From an uncultured Eubacteriales bacterium (GTDB lineage Bacteria; Bacillota; Clostridia; Oscillospirales; Acutalibacteraceae), in assembly GCA_934486915.1 (NCBI GenBank), contig CAKSRC010000029.1, positions 1 to 15,625 of the forward strand: 15,625 nucleotides of DNA. Direction: 5' to 3'. This document shows, piece after piece, positions 1-6,663 of this stretch (the first letter of the stretch is position 1; each line of letters starts with the position of its first letter). The translations under genes and the position numbers were made by a program. The notes under the pieces were generated by a model. It saw only the letters and a list, made by a program, of their open reading frames with translations, did no database searches and was not told the origin of the DNA.

Positions 1-106
1 ATGGACATATTATGACATGTTTTTTAGTTAAAGTCAATATTTTGAAAAATAATTTTTTTCAATATATGTTTATTGATGAAAAGTATGGATATACGATTGG
101 AATATG

Positions 107-135
107 TTGACATAAATCTCCTTTTGTACTATTAT
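107..135 (+). promoter_or_regulatory. Strong sigma-A promoter for the secreted protein gene
   Basis: A perfect -35 box TTGACA (107-112) is followed, after exactly 17 bases, by TATTAT (130-135), one mismatch from the consensus -10. Transcription would start near 142, giving a leader of about 37 bases before the ATG at 179. This is among the closest matches to a housekeeping promoter in the window, so the gene may be well expressed. The boxes are seen directly; the expression level is inferred. Confidence 0.75.
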
Positions 136-178
136 TTACCTGAACTGCTCTATGTTTAATAATAAAGGGGAATGATCT

Positions 179-967
179 ATGATATCAAAAATGAAAAAGA
201 CTGTATCTATTTTATTGTTATCCATTATCTTATTAACGGGAATGACTGCATATGCAGCCCCACCTAAATATGACACATCGTCTTTTGAAAGAATTGATGT
301 TGATTGTATTTTTTCAGTTGGACCAAATTGCCGTGCGTGCCATAACCTAGCTAGAAATGGTATGAGACCATTTGCAGCCCCGCTTGATTATATAGGATAT
401 CCTGGTCTCAATGAAGGATTTCCTCAGTATTCTTTAGCAACAGTCAACCATCTTTATGAAACCCATTTTAAAGACTTTTTTGAGAATGCCCAAGTAATTC
501 CAAATAAGTTTGGTTTGAAGTTCAGGTGGGTAAGAGACACCAAGAATAATATCTATTCTATTCATCATTTTAATAGAAATAATCCCATGTATATTGAGCA
601 GAGTAATTTTAGAAAAACTATGATTGAAAGGGCAAAAAGACAAGAGGATGCGTTTAGGAGAGCAAACTCTATAGGACTTATAACAAATAGAAAAAATGCA
701 AGTGTAAATGAGATATCCGCCTTTGTTACAAGATTTAGTAAGCTTTATCCAAACAAAAAAGTAACACTTATAAATATGGTACATAAAGAAATGTCCGGCA
801 TGCAACAAAAAACTATATTCAAAAATGGAGATTTGAAAGTTGTGCAATTTACCTTTGATGATCGGTTGCCTAAGACGGATGAATTTAAAAATATTGAAGA
901 GTGGGAAGGAAATGTTTTTGCGTGGGAAGCAGCTTTGAGCTGTGTACACCTCAACAAAGCAAAATAA
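179..967 (+). CDS. Secreted protein of unknown function with a CxxCH motif
   Basis: I do not recognise this 262-residue protein. Residues 1-26 form a typical Sec signal peptide: a basic start (K4, K6, K7), a hydrophobic stretch at 9-22, and a likely cleavage after AYA (24-26). There is no lipobox and no later membrane segment, so the mature protein should be exported and released or wall-associated. The mature part has four cysteines: C43, C51, C54 and C255. C51-R-A-C54-H55 matches the CxxCH pattern of c-type haem attachment, but could equally be a metal-binding or redox thiol site. The region just after it (about 56-83) is rich in Gly, Pro and aromatics; residues 130-200 are basic and probably helical. 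The start is fixed by AAAGGGG (164-170), eight bases before the ATG; an in-frame ATG at codon 5 is less well placed. It has its own promoter and no operon partner in view. Export is well supported; function is open. Confidence 0.8.
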   Translation: MISKMKKTVSILLLSIILLTGMTAYAAPPKYDTSSFERIDVDCIFSVGPNCRACHNLARNGMRPFAAPLDYIGYPGLNEGFPQYSLATVNHLYETHFKDFFENAQVIPNKFGLKFRWVRDTKNNIYSIHHFNRNNPMYIEQSNFRKTMIERAKRQEDAFRRANSIGLITNRKNASVNEISAFVTRFSKLYPNKKVTLINMVHKEMSGMQQKTIFKNGDLKVVQFTFDDRLPKTDEFKNIEEWEGNVFAWEAALSCVHLNKAK

Positions 968-980
968 TTAAATAAGAAGT

Positions 981-1048
981 ATATTGGTATGGATAGAGCA
1001 GTATATTGATACGGATAGATATGTAGATAGACTATATATCTATCCGTA
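981..1048. repeat. Tandem-like direct repeat and 13-bp inverted repeat
   Basis: Two 16-base copies of ATATTGRTAYGGATAG (981-996 and 1003-1018) match at 14 of 16 positions with a 22-base period. The second copy runs into the left arm of a perfect inverted repeat: TACGGATAGATAT (1010-1022) pairs with ATATCTATCCGTA (1036-1048) across a 13-base loop. It lies between the secreted protein gene and the prfB promoter. No clean T-run follows the stem, so it is not a textbook terminator. It might still end the upstream transcript or be a protein-binding site. Confidence 0.6.
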
Positions 1049-1094
1049 ACTTTATATATAAGTATTATATTTTAAAATACCACATTCCTTTACT

Positions 1095-1122
1095 TTGACA
1101 ATATTATATTTTATAATATTAT
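1095..1122 (+). promoter_or_regulatory. Probable sigma-A promoter for prfB
   Basis: TTGACA (1095-1100) and TATTAT (1117-1122) are separated by 16 bases. A perfect TATAAT at 1112-1117 is too close to this -35 box (11 bases) to pair with it. The predicted transcript would start about 20 bases before the prfB ATG. Confidence 0.6.
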
Positions 1123-1149
1123 TATATATAGAATAAAAAGGATGATATC

Positions 1150-2271
1150 ATGCTACAATTTGATGAGTTAAGGCTTTCTTTGGAAGAATTAAGACCACAA
1201 ATAGAGGATTTAAGAGAAGCGATAGGTGTTGATACTATTGAAAAGGAAGTAAAGGAGCTGGAAAAAACAGCTACCGAACCCGGTTTTTGGGATGATGTAA
1301 ATGAATCAAAAAAAATTCTTAGAAAGACAAGTATATTAAAGAACAAGGTTGAGAGCTATAATAAGTTATATTCCTCATTTGAGGATACACTTGCTTTAGT
1401 AGAGCTTGCAAACGAAGAAGAGGATTTATCCCTTTTGCCGGAGGCTCAAAGTGAGTTTTCAAAAGTTAAAGATAATCTTGAAAATCAACGTCTTACCACA
1501 CTTTTAACGGGTGAATATGATAACAATAATGCTATTTTAACATTCCATGCCGGCGCAGGCGGGACAGAGGCTCAAGACTGGGTGGAAATGCTTTATAGAA
1601 TGTATTGTCGATGGGGAGAAAGACATAATTATAAGGTAAAAACCTTAGATTATCTTGATGGTGAAGAGGCAGGGCTTAAAAGTGTATCCGTCTTGATAGA
1701 AGGAATTAACGCCTATGGGTTTATGAAGAGTGAAGCCGGGGTTCATAGATTGGTTAGAGTTTCACCTTTCGATTCATCAGGAAGAAGGCACACCTCCTTT
1801 GCATCTTTAGAGGTTATGCCTGAAATTGATGATAATATAGAAATTGAAATTTCTCCTGACGATATTAAAATGGATGTGTTTAGGTCAAGTGGAGCGGGAG
1901 GACAGCATATTAATAAAACTTCTTCGGCTGTTCGTCTTACTCATTTGCCTACGGGAATAGTTGTTGCCTGCCAGAATGAGAGGAGTCAGCATCAAAATAG
2001 AGAAGTTGCTATGAAGATGCTAAAGTCAAAGCTTCTTGAAATTAAGGAAAGGGAGCATCTTGACAAAATAGAGGATATAAAGGGAGACCAAAAGGAAATA
2101 GGTTGGGGTTCTCAAATTAGATCGTACGTATTTATGCCGTATACCCTTGTAAAGGATCATCGCACCAACTATGAAATGGGTAATATAGGTGCTGTTATGG
2201 ATGGAGATATAGACGGATTTATTAATGCCTATCTAAAAGCCCAGAGCCTAAATTCTTTAAATAAAGATTAG
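1150..2271 (+). CDS. prfB: Peptide chain release factor 2
   Basis: RF2 recognises UGA and UAA stop codons in the ribosomal A site and triggers hydrolysis of peptidyl-tRNA. The 373-residue product has the normal length. It shows a helical N-terminal domain, the SPF tripeptide that reads the stop codon and marks RF2 rather than RF1 (205-207, within RVSPFDSSG), and the catalytic GGQ loop (250-252, within SGAGGQHINKTS). AAGGA at 1138-1142 lies seven bases before the ATG. Unlike RF2 of E. coli or B. subtilis, the gene is a single open frame: around codons 22-30, where those genes carry an internal Shine-Dalgarno, CTT and an in-frame TGA, this one reads on through REAIGVDTI. Programmed +1 frameshift autoregulation is therefore absent. 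The usual partner secA is not next to it, and it appears to be transcribed from its own promoter. Confidence 0.97.
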   Translation: MLQFDELRLSLEELRPQIEDLREAIGVDTIEKEVKELEKTATEPGFWDDVNESKKILRKTSILKNKVESYNKLYSSFEDTLALVELANEEEDLSLLPEAQSEFSKVKDNLENQRLTTLLTGEYDNNNAILTFHAGAGGTEAQDWVEMLYRMYCRWGERHNYKVKTLDYLDGEEAGLKSVSVLIEGINAYGFMKSEAGVHRLVRVSPFDSSGRRHTSFASLEVMPEIDDNIEIEISPDDIKMDVFRSSGAGGQHINKTSSAVRLTHLPTGIVVACQNERSQHQNREVAMKMLKSKLLEIKEREHLDKIEDIKGDQKEIGWGSQIRSYVFMPYTLVKDHRTNYEMGNIGAVMDGDIDGFINAYLKAQSLNSLNKD

Positions 2272-2353
2272 GTATTATAATAGTATTTTTAGAATATTAA
2301 AAATATAACTTGCTTAGTTAAAAAATAAATATATTAAAGGAAAGAAATTACAA

Positions 2354-2776
2354 GTGAAAAATAAATTTTTTGATATAAAACTTTTAAAGTTTATCGTAGT
2401 GGGAGTAGTGAATACATTATTTAGTATGCTATTAATGTTTTTACTTTATAATTTATTGCATTTTGGATATTGGGGTTCTTCCTCAATATCTTATATATTG
2501 GCAAGTATACTAAGCTTTGTTTTAAACAAAAGCTTTACCTTTAAAAATAAGGATTCAATATTGAAGACGGCAGTGAAGTTTTCTATTAATGTTGCAATAT
2601 GCTACGTTTTGGCATACAGTGTATCGAAACCATTAGTTATATTAATCCTTTCAAAGTTTAGCTTATCAAGCGAGATAATAGATCAAGCGGCAATGCTATT
2701 TGGCATGGTTATTTTCACGATGTTAAATTATGTTGGCCAAAGATTTTTTGCATTTAAGAATACGACAAATGCTTAG
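2354..2776 (+). CDS. GtrA-family small membrane protein
   Basis: The 140-residue protein has four predicted membrane helices (about 12-35, 42-60, 72-100 and 108-127). It also has the family's two conserved patches: NKSFTFK after helix 2 (59-65) and NYVGQRFFAF at the end of helix 4 (125-134). GtrA proteins are thought to help move polyprenyl-phosphate-linked sugars across the membrane for glycosylation of O-antigen, teichoic acids or other wall polymers, usually with a neighbouring glycosyltransferase. No glycosyltransferase is nearby, so the substrate cannot be guessed. The start is GTG; AAAGGA (2336-2341) lies 12 bases upstream, a little farther than usual. It sits 82 bases after prfB with no clear terminator between, so it may be co-transcribed. 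The family call is firm; the role is by analogy. Confidence 0.88.
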   Translation: MKNKFFDIKLLKFIVVGVVNTLFSMLLMFLLYNLLHFGYWGSSSISYILASILSFVLNKSFTFKNKDSILKTAVKFSINVAICYVLAYSVSKPLVILILSKFSLSSEIIDQAAMLFGMVIFTMLNYVGQRFFAFKNTTNA

Positions 2777-2796
2777 AATCCTTATAATTAAAATTA

Positions 2797-2834
2797 AAAA
2801 TCGTCAATGTGTTTTAAAGCACATTGGCGATTTT
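2797..2834. terminator. Bidirectional intrinsic terminator between gtrA-like gene and recN
   Basis: The arms AAAATCGTCAATGTG (2797-2811) and CACATTGGCGATTTT (2820-2834) pair over 15 positions with one G-U wobble around an 8-base loop. The stem ends in an A-run on the left and a T-run on the right, so it can stop transcripts from both sides. It lies in the 64-base gap between two convergent genes, where such a structure is expected. Confidence 0.9.
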
Positions 2835-2840
2835 CATTTT

Positions 2841-4523
2841 CTATTTTAGACTAGATGCCTTTGCCATTTCAAGCATTTCCTTGGCATTTTTAAGGGTTGC
2901 ATCGGTTATATTAAGTCCGCCTATTATTCGAGCGATTTCATGTTGACGGCCGTCATTGTTTAGGGTTTCAATTTTTGTATACGTCCTTTGGTTTTCTACT
3001 GTTTTTTTAATAAGAAGATGATTATCTCCAAAGACTGCAATTTGTGAAAGGTGTGTGACGCATATAACCTGCCTGTTTTTAGATACTTCCTTTAGTTTTA
3101 GTCCAACCTTTTGGGCGGCACTTCCGCTTATACCCGTATCAACCTCGTCGAATATCATAGTGTCTACATCATCGTTTAATGATAGCACGTTTTTGATGGA
3201 TAGCATTATCCTAGAAAGTTCTCCACCTGATGCGATTTTAGATAAAGGCTTTTGTGCTTCACCTGAGTTCGTAGAGATTAAAAACTCAACTTTATCTTTG
3301 CCAAGTGAGTATTTTTCACAGTCTTTTATATCTACATATATAGATACACCAGGCATATCAAGGTAAGTAAGCCCGTCCTTGACCTTCTTTGAAAATTCCT
3401 TAGCAGTTTGTCTTCTTTTAGATGAGAGTAGGTCTGCTAATCGATCAGCTTCATTTTCTAATAAATTCTTCTTCTCTTCGAGTTTGTGTAACTCTTGATC
3501 GGAATTTTCTATCTTGCAAAGCTCTTTTTTTATTTTATCTAAATAGTTTAAAATTTCTTCTATGGTGTTACCGTATTTTCTTTTTAACTTATGGATTTGA
3601 TCTAATCTTTCTTCTATTTCATCCAGTTCATTTTGGTCATAGAAGGTGTCATCAAGATAGGAGTTGAGATCCATAGAGCAATCTTCAATTTCATAAAATG
3701 CATTTTGAAGCCTATTTCTTGTCTCTTGGGATTTTGTGAGAAAGTCATTTATACTGTCTAGTTCTAAAACTGCTTCATTTAAACTTTTTAGAACTCCCGG
3801 GAATTCATCTTTACCGTCTAAGAGATATTTTGTTTGATTAATAGCACGGGCTATCTTTTCACTGTTTAAGTAATTATTCCTTGTTTCTATAAGTTGCTCT
3901 AATTCGCCGGGCTGAAGATTAGCATTCTCAATTTCTTCGACTTGAAAGCGTAATAAATCCAACCGCTGTTCCCTTTCCATATCGTTTACTAATAGCTTTT
4001 TTATTTCATTATTGACATTAGTAAATTCATTGTATACTTCTTTATATTTATCAAGAGTTTCATTTAGGTTTCCAAGTTTATCTATATACGAGATATGTGA
4101 TGATGTTGACAAGAGGCCGTAATTTTCATTTTGACCATGTATATTTATTAGATTTAATCCAAGCTCTTTTAAGAAGGATACAGTCGTTGGCCTGCTGTTT
4201 ATATAGCAGGCACTTTTTCCATTTATATTGATTTCTCTACTTATTATTAGAAGCTGATCCTCATCCAAAGAATATCCTGCTTCTTTTATTTTTTCCAACA
4301 CTGTAGGTGATAAGTTATCGAATGTGGCGGATACGAATGCGGAATTAGCTCCTGTTCGTATTAAATCCTTAGATATACGTTTACCTAAAATTGAATTAAT
4401 AGCTCCAATAACTATAGATTTTCCTGCGCCCGTTTCACCCGTCATAACGTTAAGGCCGGATTTGAAGTTGATATTTGATTTTTCTATTACTGCTATATTT
4501 TCAATGTATAGGTTTGTGAGCAT
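2841..4523 (-). CDS. recN: DNA repair ATPase RecN
   Basis: RecN is an SMC-like ATPase that acts at DNA double-strand breaks in recombinational repair. The 560-residue product has Walker A GETGAGKS (29-36) after the typical N-terminus MLTNLYIENIAVIEK. A long charged coiled-coil middle (about 150-370) follows, then the ABC signature SGGELSRIMLS (432-442) and a Walker B/D-loop TMIFDEVDTGISG (455-467). The reading frame extends five codons upstream to a TTG, but the ATG at 4523 is preferred: GGAAGGTGAT lies just before it and the N-terminus then matches the family. The gap after the argR stop is four bases, so the ribosome binding site lies inside the argR 3' end. It is the last gene of the minus-strand operon. 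SpoIVB and Spo0A, which follow recN in many spore formers, are absent. Confidence 0.97.
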   Translation of the reverse strand: MLTNLYIENIAVIEKSNINFKSGLNVMTGETGAGKSIVIGAINSILGKRISKDLIRTGANSAFVSATFDNLSPTVLEKIKEAGYSLDEDQLLIISREININGKSACYINSRPTTVSFLKELGLNLINIHGQNENYGLLSTSSHISYIDKLGNLNETLDKYKEVYNEFTNVNNEIKKLLVNDMEREQRLDLLRFQVEEIENANLQPGELEQLIETRNNYLNSEKIARAINQTKYLLDGKDEFPGVLKSLNEAVLELDSINDFLTKSQETRNRLQNAFYEIEDCSMDLNSYLDDTFYDQNELDEIEERLDQIHKLKRKYGNTIEEILNYLDKIKKELCKIENSDQELHKLEEKKNLLENEADRLADLLSSKRRQTAKEFSKKVKDGLTYLDMPGVSIYVDIKDCEKYSLGKDKVEFLISTNSGEAQKPLSKIASGGELSRIMLSIKNVLSLNDDVDTMIFDEVDTGISGSAAQKVGLKLKEVSKNRQVICVTHLSQIAVFGDNHLLIKKTVENQRTYTKIETLNNDGRQHEIARIIGGLNITDATLKNAKEMLEMAKASSLK

Positions 4524-4527
4524 GAAA

Positions 4528-4983
4528 TCACCTTCCAAAGATTAAGTCTTGAAATATATCTACTATGTTTTTAGCACTTTTATTGTCTTGCATTGCAATA
4601 AATATTGTATCGTCCCCTGCGATAGTGCCGACTAAATGGTCAAAGTGGAGAGAATCTATGTTTGCGCAGATTGCTTGAGCCATACCACTTATAGTCTTTA
4701 TAACAACAATATTTTGTGCAATATCAATCTTGGTTATCGAAGAGGAAAAAATCGATAAGAAGTTAGGGGAGTCTTGAGGAATGGTAGGTTTGTTGTATTT
4801 ATATTTATATTTCCCGTTTTCAGTTGGTACTTTAATAAGTTTTAATTCCTTAATATCTCTTGAAACGGTTGCTTGGGTTATATGATATTGATTTTCTTTT
4901 AGTAGTTTTAAAAGGTCTTCTTGAGTGTCGATGTCGTTATTTTGGATTAGTTCTAAAATCATTTTGTGTCGCTTATTTTTCAC
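4528..4983 (-). CDS. argR: Arginine repressor ArgR/AhrC
   Basis: ArgR is a hexameric, arginine-responsive DNA-binding regulator of arginine synthesis and breakdown. The 151-residue protein has the N-terminal winged helix with the recognition helix motif TQATVSRDIKEL (36-47). Its C-terminal oligomerisation and arginine-binding domain contains GTIAGDDTIF (119-128), whose paired aspartates (124-125) contact arginine in the family. The start is GTG with AAAGGAG upstream, and only two bases separate it from the nadK stop. No arginine genes occur here, so it is expected to act in trans. I saw no convincing pair of ARG boxes near the operon promoter. Placement between nadK and recN is a conserved feature in Gram-positive anaerobes rather than a sign of local control. 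Confidence 0.97.
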   Translation of the reverse strand: MKNKRHKMILELIQNNDIDTQEDLLKLLKENQYHITQATVSRDIKELKLIKVPTENGKYKYKYNKPTIPQDSPNFLSIFSSSITKIDIAQNIVVIKTISGMAQAICANIDSLHFDHLVGTIAGDDTIFIAMQDNKSAKNIVDIFQDLIFGR

Positions 4984-4985
4984 TA

Positions 4986-5846
4986 CTAAATTCTCCTTTC
5001 TGATAACTTTTGGTTTAAAACACCATAAAAGTTATGTTCAGAAAGATTTATAAGACCTACTTGTGTTTTAGATACTGTTATTTCAACTATATCGTTATAA
5101 GACAACTTAATTGATTTTTCACCGTCTATAGTTAAATATAATTGACGATTATTCTCTTTGGCAGAGCAAATGGATAGCTTGGAATCCTCGCCAAATACTA
5201 TTGACCTTGAAAAAAGAGAATGAGAGCAGATAGGGGTTAGCAAGATACATTTCATATTTGGTTCAACGACGGGTCCACCGGCTGAAAGGGAATAGGCAGT
5301 TGAGCCGGTGGGGGTTGCTATTATAATTCCGTCTGATCTATATTGATTTATCTTGTTATCATTGAAGGCTACATTTAGATCTACAAGTCCAGATATTTTG
5401 CCGGCGGAAAAAACAGCGTCATTTAAGGCAAAGAATTTCTTATCGTTTATCTTATCGTTTATATATATATCAAGCATCATTCTATTTTCAATAGTAAAAT
5501 CGTTGGAAGTTATTTTTTTGAGGTTTTTAAGTTCATTGGGTTCAAGTCCTGCTACAAATCCTATTCTACCAAGATTTATTCCTAAGACCGGTTTTTGATA
5601 AAGGCAGGCTCTTTTAGACGTATGGATAATAGTACCGTCTCCGCCTATAGTTATGACCAAATCGCAATTTCTTAATACAGAGTCAATGTCTCTATGAAAT
5701 GCTATGCCGCTAAAGTTGGGAAAGTACTTTTTAAATTTAATTTCTAATAGTACTTTAGCGCCTAAGGATATCAATTCATTAATAACATTAGATGCACAGT
5801 CTATAGAGCCTTTTTTTTGAAGATTAGGAATTAGAGCTATGTTCAC
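4986..5846 (-). CDS. nadK: NAD kinase
   Basis: NadK phosphorylates NAD+ at the 2'-hydroxyl of its adenosine ribose to make NADP+, and is the cell's source of NADP(H). The 286-residue protein has GGDGT (68-72), NLGRIGFVAG (91-100), the LNDA motif (141-144) and the glycine-rich TPTGSTAYSLSAGGP (178-192), all diagnostic of the family. The start is GTG at 5846, with GGTGG about eight bases upstream. The gene begins 23 bases inside the end of tlyA, which suggests translational coupling. Length and motifs are normal and nothing appears missing. Confidence 0.97.
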   Translation of the reverse strand: MNIALIPNLQKKGSIDCASNVINELISLGAKVLLEIKFKKYFPNFSGIAFHRDIDSVLRNCDLVITIGGDGTIIHTSKRACLYQKPVLGINLGRIGFVAGLEPNELKNLKKITSNDFTIENRMMLDIYINDKINDKKFFALNDAVFSAGKISGLVDLNVAFNDNKINQYRSDGIIIATPTGSTAYSLSAGGPVVEPNMKCILLTPICSHSLFSRSIVFGEDSKLSICSAKENNRQLYLTIDGEKSIKLSYNDIVEITVSKTQVGLINLSEHNFYGVLNQKLSERRI

Positions 5847-6663
5847 CTATTTCACCACCGTTTAATATTATATGTGAATCTTTAACCAGCTTTTTAACAT
5901 CTATATCATCTTTATGTTTTTTATTATTTGATTTTTCTATATATAATAAGTATTCAATATTACCCTCTGGGCCTTTTATTGGTGAAAAATCAAGACCTAA
6001 AATATTAAATCCATTTTCATATGAGAAATTTATTATTTTATTTATCACATCTTCATGAACCTTAGGATCCCTAACAACACCTTTTTTTCCTACATTTTCT
6101 TTTCCTGCTTCAAATTGCGGTTTTATAAGGCATACAGCTTGGGCATTGTCCTTCATGAATTTATATGCGGCAGGAAGAACCAAACATAGGGATATAAATG
6201 AAACATCGACACTAAAAAAGTCTATTGGATCTTTTATTTGCTCATCAGTTATATACCTTATATTTGTTCGTTCAAGGTTGACGACTTTGGGGTCTGTCCT
6301 TAATTTCCAAGCGAGTTGACCATAGCCTACGTCTATAGAGTAGACTTTTTTGGCTCCGTTTTGGAGCATACAGTCTGTAAATCCGCCGGTAGAGGCACCT
6401 ATGTCCATACAAATTTTATCCTTTAAATCTATAGGAAAAATCTTAATAGCCTTAGCAAGCTTATATCCGCCACGGCTTACATATGGCATGGTCTTTCCTC
6501 TTAATTCAACTTTAACATCATCTTTATAGAAGGTTCCTGCTTTATCCGATTTTTGATTATTTACGTATATTTTACCTTCCATTATTAGGGCTTTTGCTTT
6601 TTCACGGCTTTCTGCAAGGCCCTTTTCAACTACTATGCAGTCAAGCCTCTTCTTTTGGGCCAT
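5824..6663 (-). CDS. tlyA: TlyA-family S4-domain/FtsJ-like rRNA methyltransferase
   Basis: TlyA proteins are SAM-dependent 2'-O-methyltransferases of ribosomal RNA; in mycobacteria the targets are C1409 of 16S and C1920 of 23S rRNA. Many Firmicute members are also annotated as haemolysin A. The 279-residue protein has an N-terminal S4 RNA-binding domain (about 5-60) and a Rossmann methyltransferase domain with SAM motif DIGASTGGFT (87-96). The K-D-K-E catalytic residues of the FtsJ fold are visible as K68 (RGGYKL), D153 (SVDVSF), K181 (IKPQFEAG) and E237 (GNIEYLL). The ATG has GGAGTG five bases upstream and overlaps the dxs end by 23 bases. Which cytidine is methylated here cannot be read from the sequence. 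A haemolysin role is not supported by anything seen. Confidence 0.93.
   Translation of the reverse strand: MAQKKRLDCIVVEKGLAESREKAKALIMEGKIYVNNQKSDKAGTFYKDDVKVELRGKTMPYVSRGGYKLAKAIKIFPIDLKDKICMDIGASTGGFTDCMLQNGAKKVYSIDVGYGQLAWKLRTDPKVVNLERTNIRYITDEQIKDPIDFFSVDVSFISLCLVLPAAYKFMKDNAQAVCLIKPQFEAGKENVGKKGVVRDPKVHEDVINKIINFSYENGFNILGLDFSPIKGPEGNIEYLLYIEKSNNKKHKDDIDVKKLVKDSHIILNGGEIGEHSSNS

Noticed and set aside
42..62. Short inverted repeat TTGAAAAA/TTTTTCAA upstream of the first gene
   Set aside because: An eight-pair stem that is almost all A-T with a 5-base loop is expected by chance in such A+T-rich DNA. No identifiable gene ends before it in the window, so it cannot be assigned as a terminator or operator.
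434..957. Long minus-strand open frames (434-949 and 745-957) opposite the secreted protein gene
   Set aside because: They lie wholly antisense to a gene with a promoter, ribosome binding site and signal peptide. Their translations are low-complexity with no domain, and no promoter or ribosome binding site was seen for them.
179..967. Calling the CxxCH protein a cytochrome c
   Set aside because: There is a single motif, no recognisable distal ligand pattern and no cytochrome fold hallmarks, and no maturation genes in view. CxxCH also arises by chance or as a metal site.
1200..1245. Relic of an RF2 frameshift site
   Set aside because: I looked for a CTT-TGA or a similar slip sequence and an internal Shine-Dalgarno in this segment and found neither, so no frameshift is annotated.
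2284..2305. Hairpin TATTTTTA/TAAAAATA after prfB as a terminator
   Set aside because: The stem is made only of A-T pairs with no G+C core and no directional T-run, so it is unlikely to terminate transcription.
3055..4545. Plus-strand open frames across recN (for example 3055-3366 and 4324-4545)
   Set aside because: They are shadows of the recN reading frame on the opposite strand. The recN protein is complete, with all its motifs.
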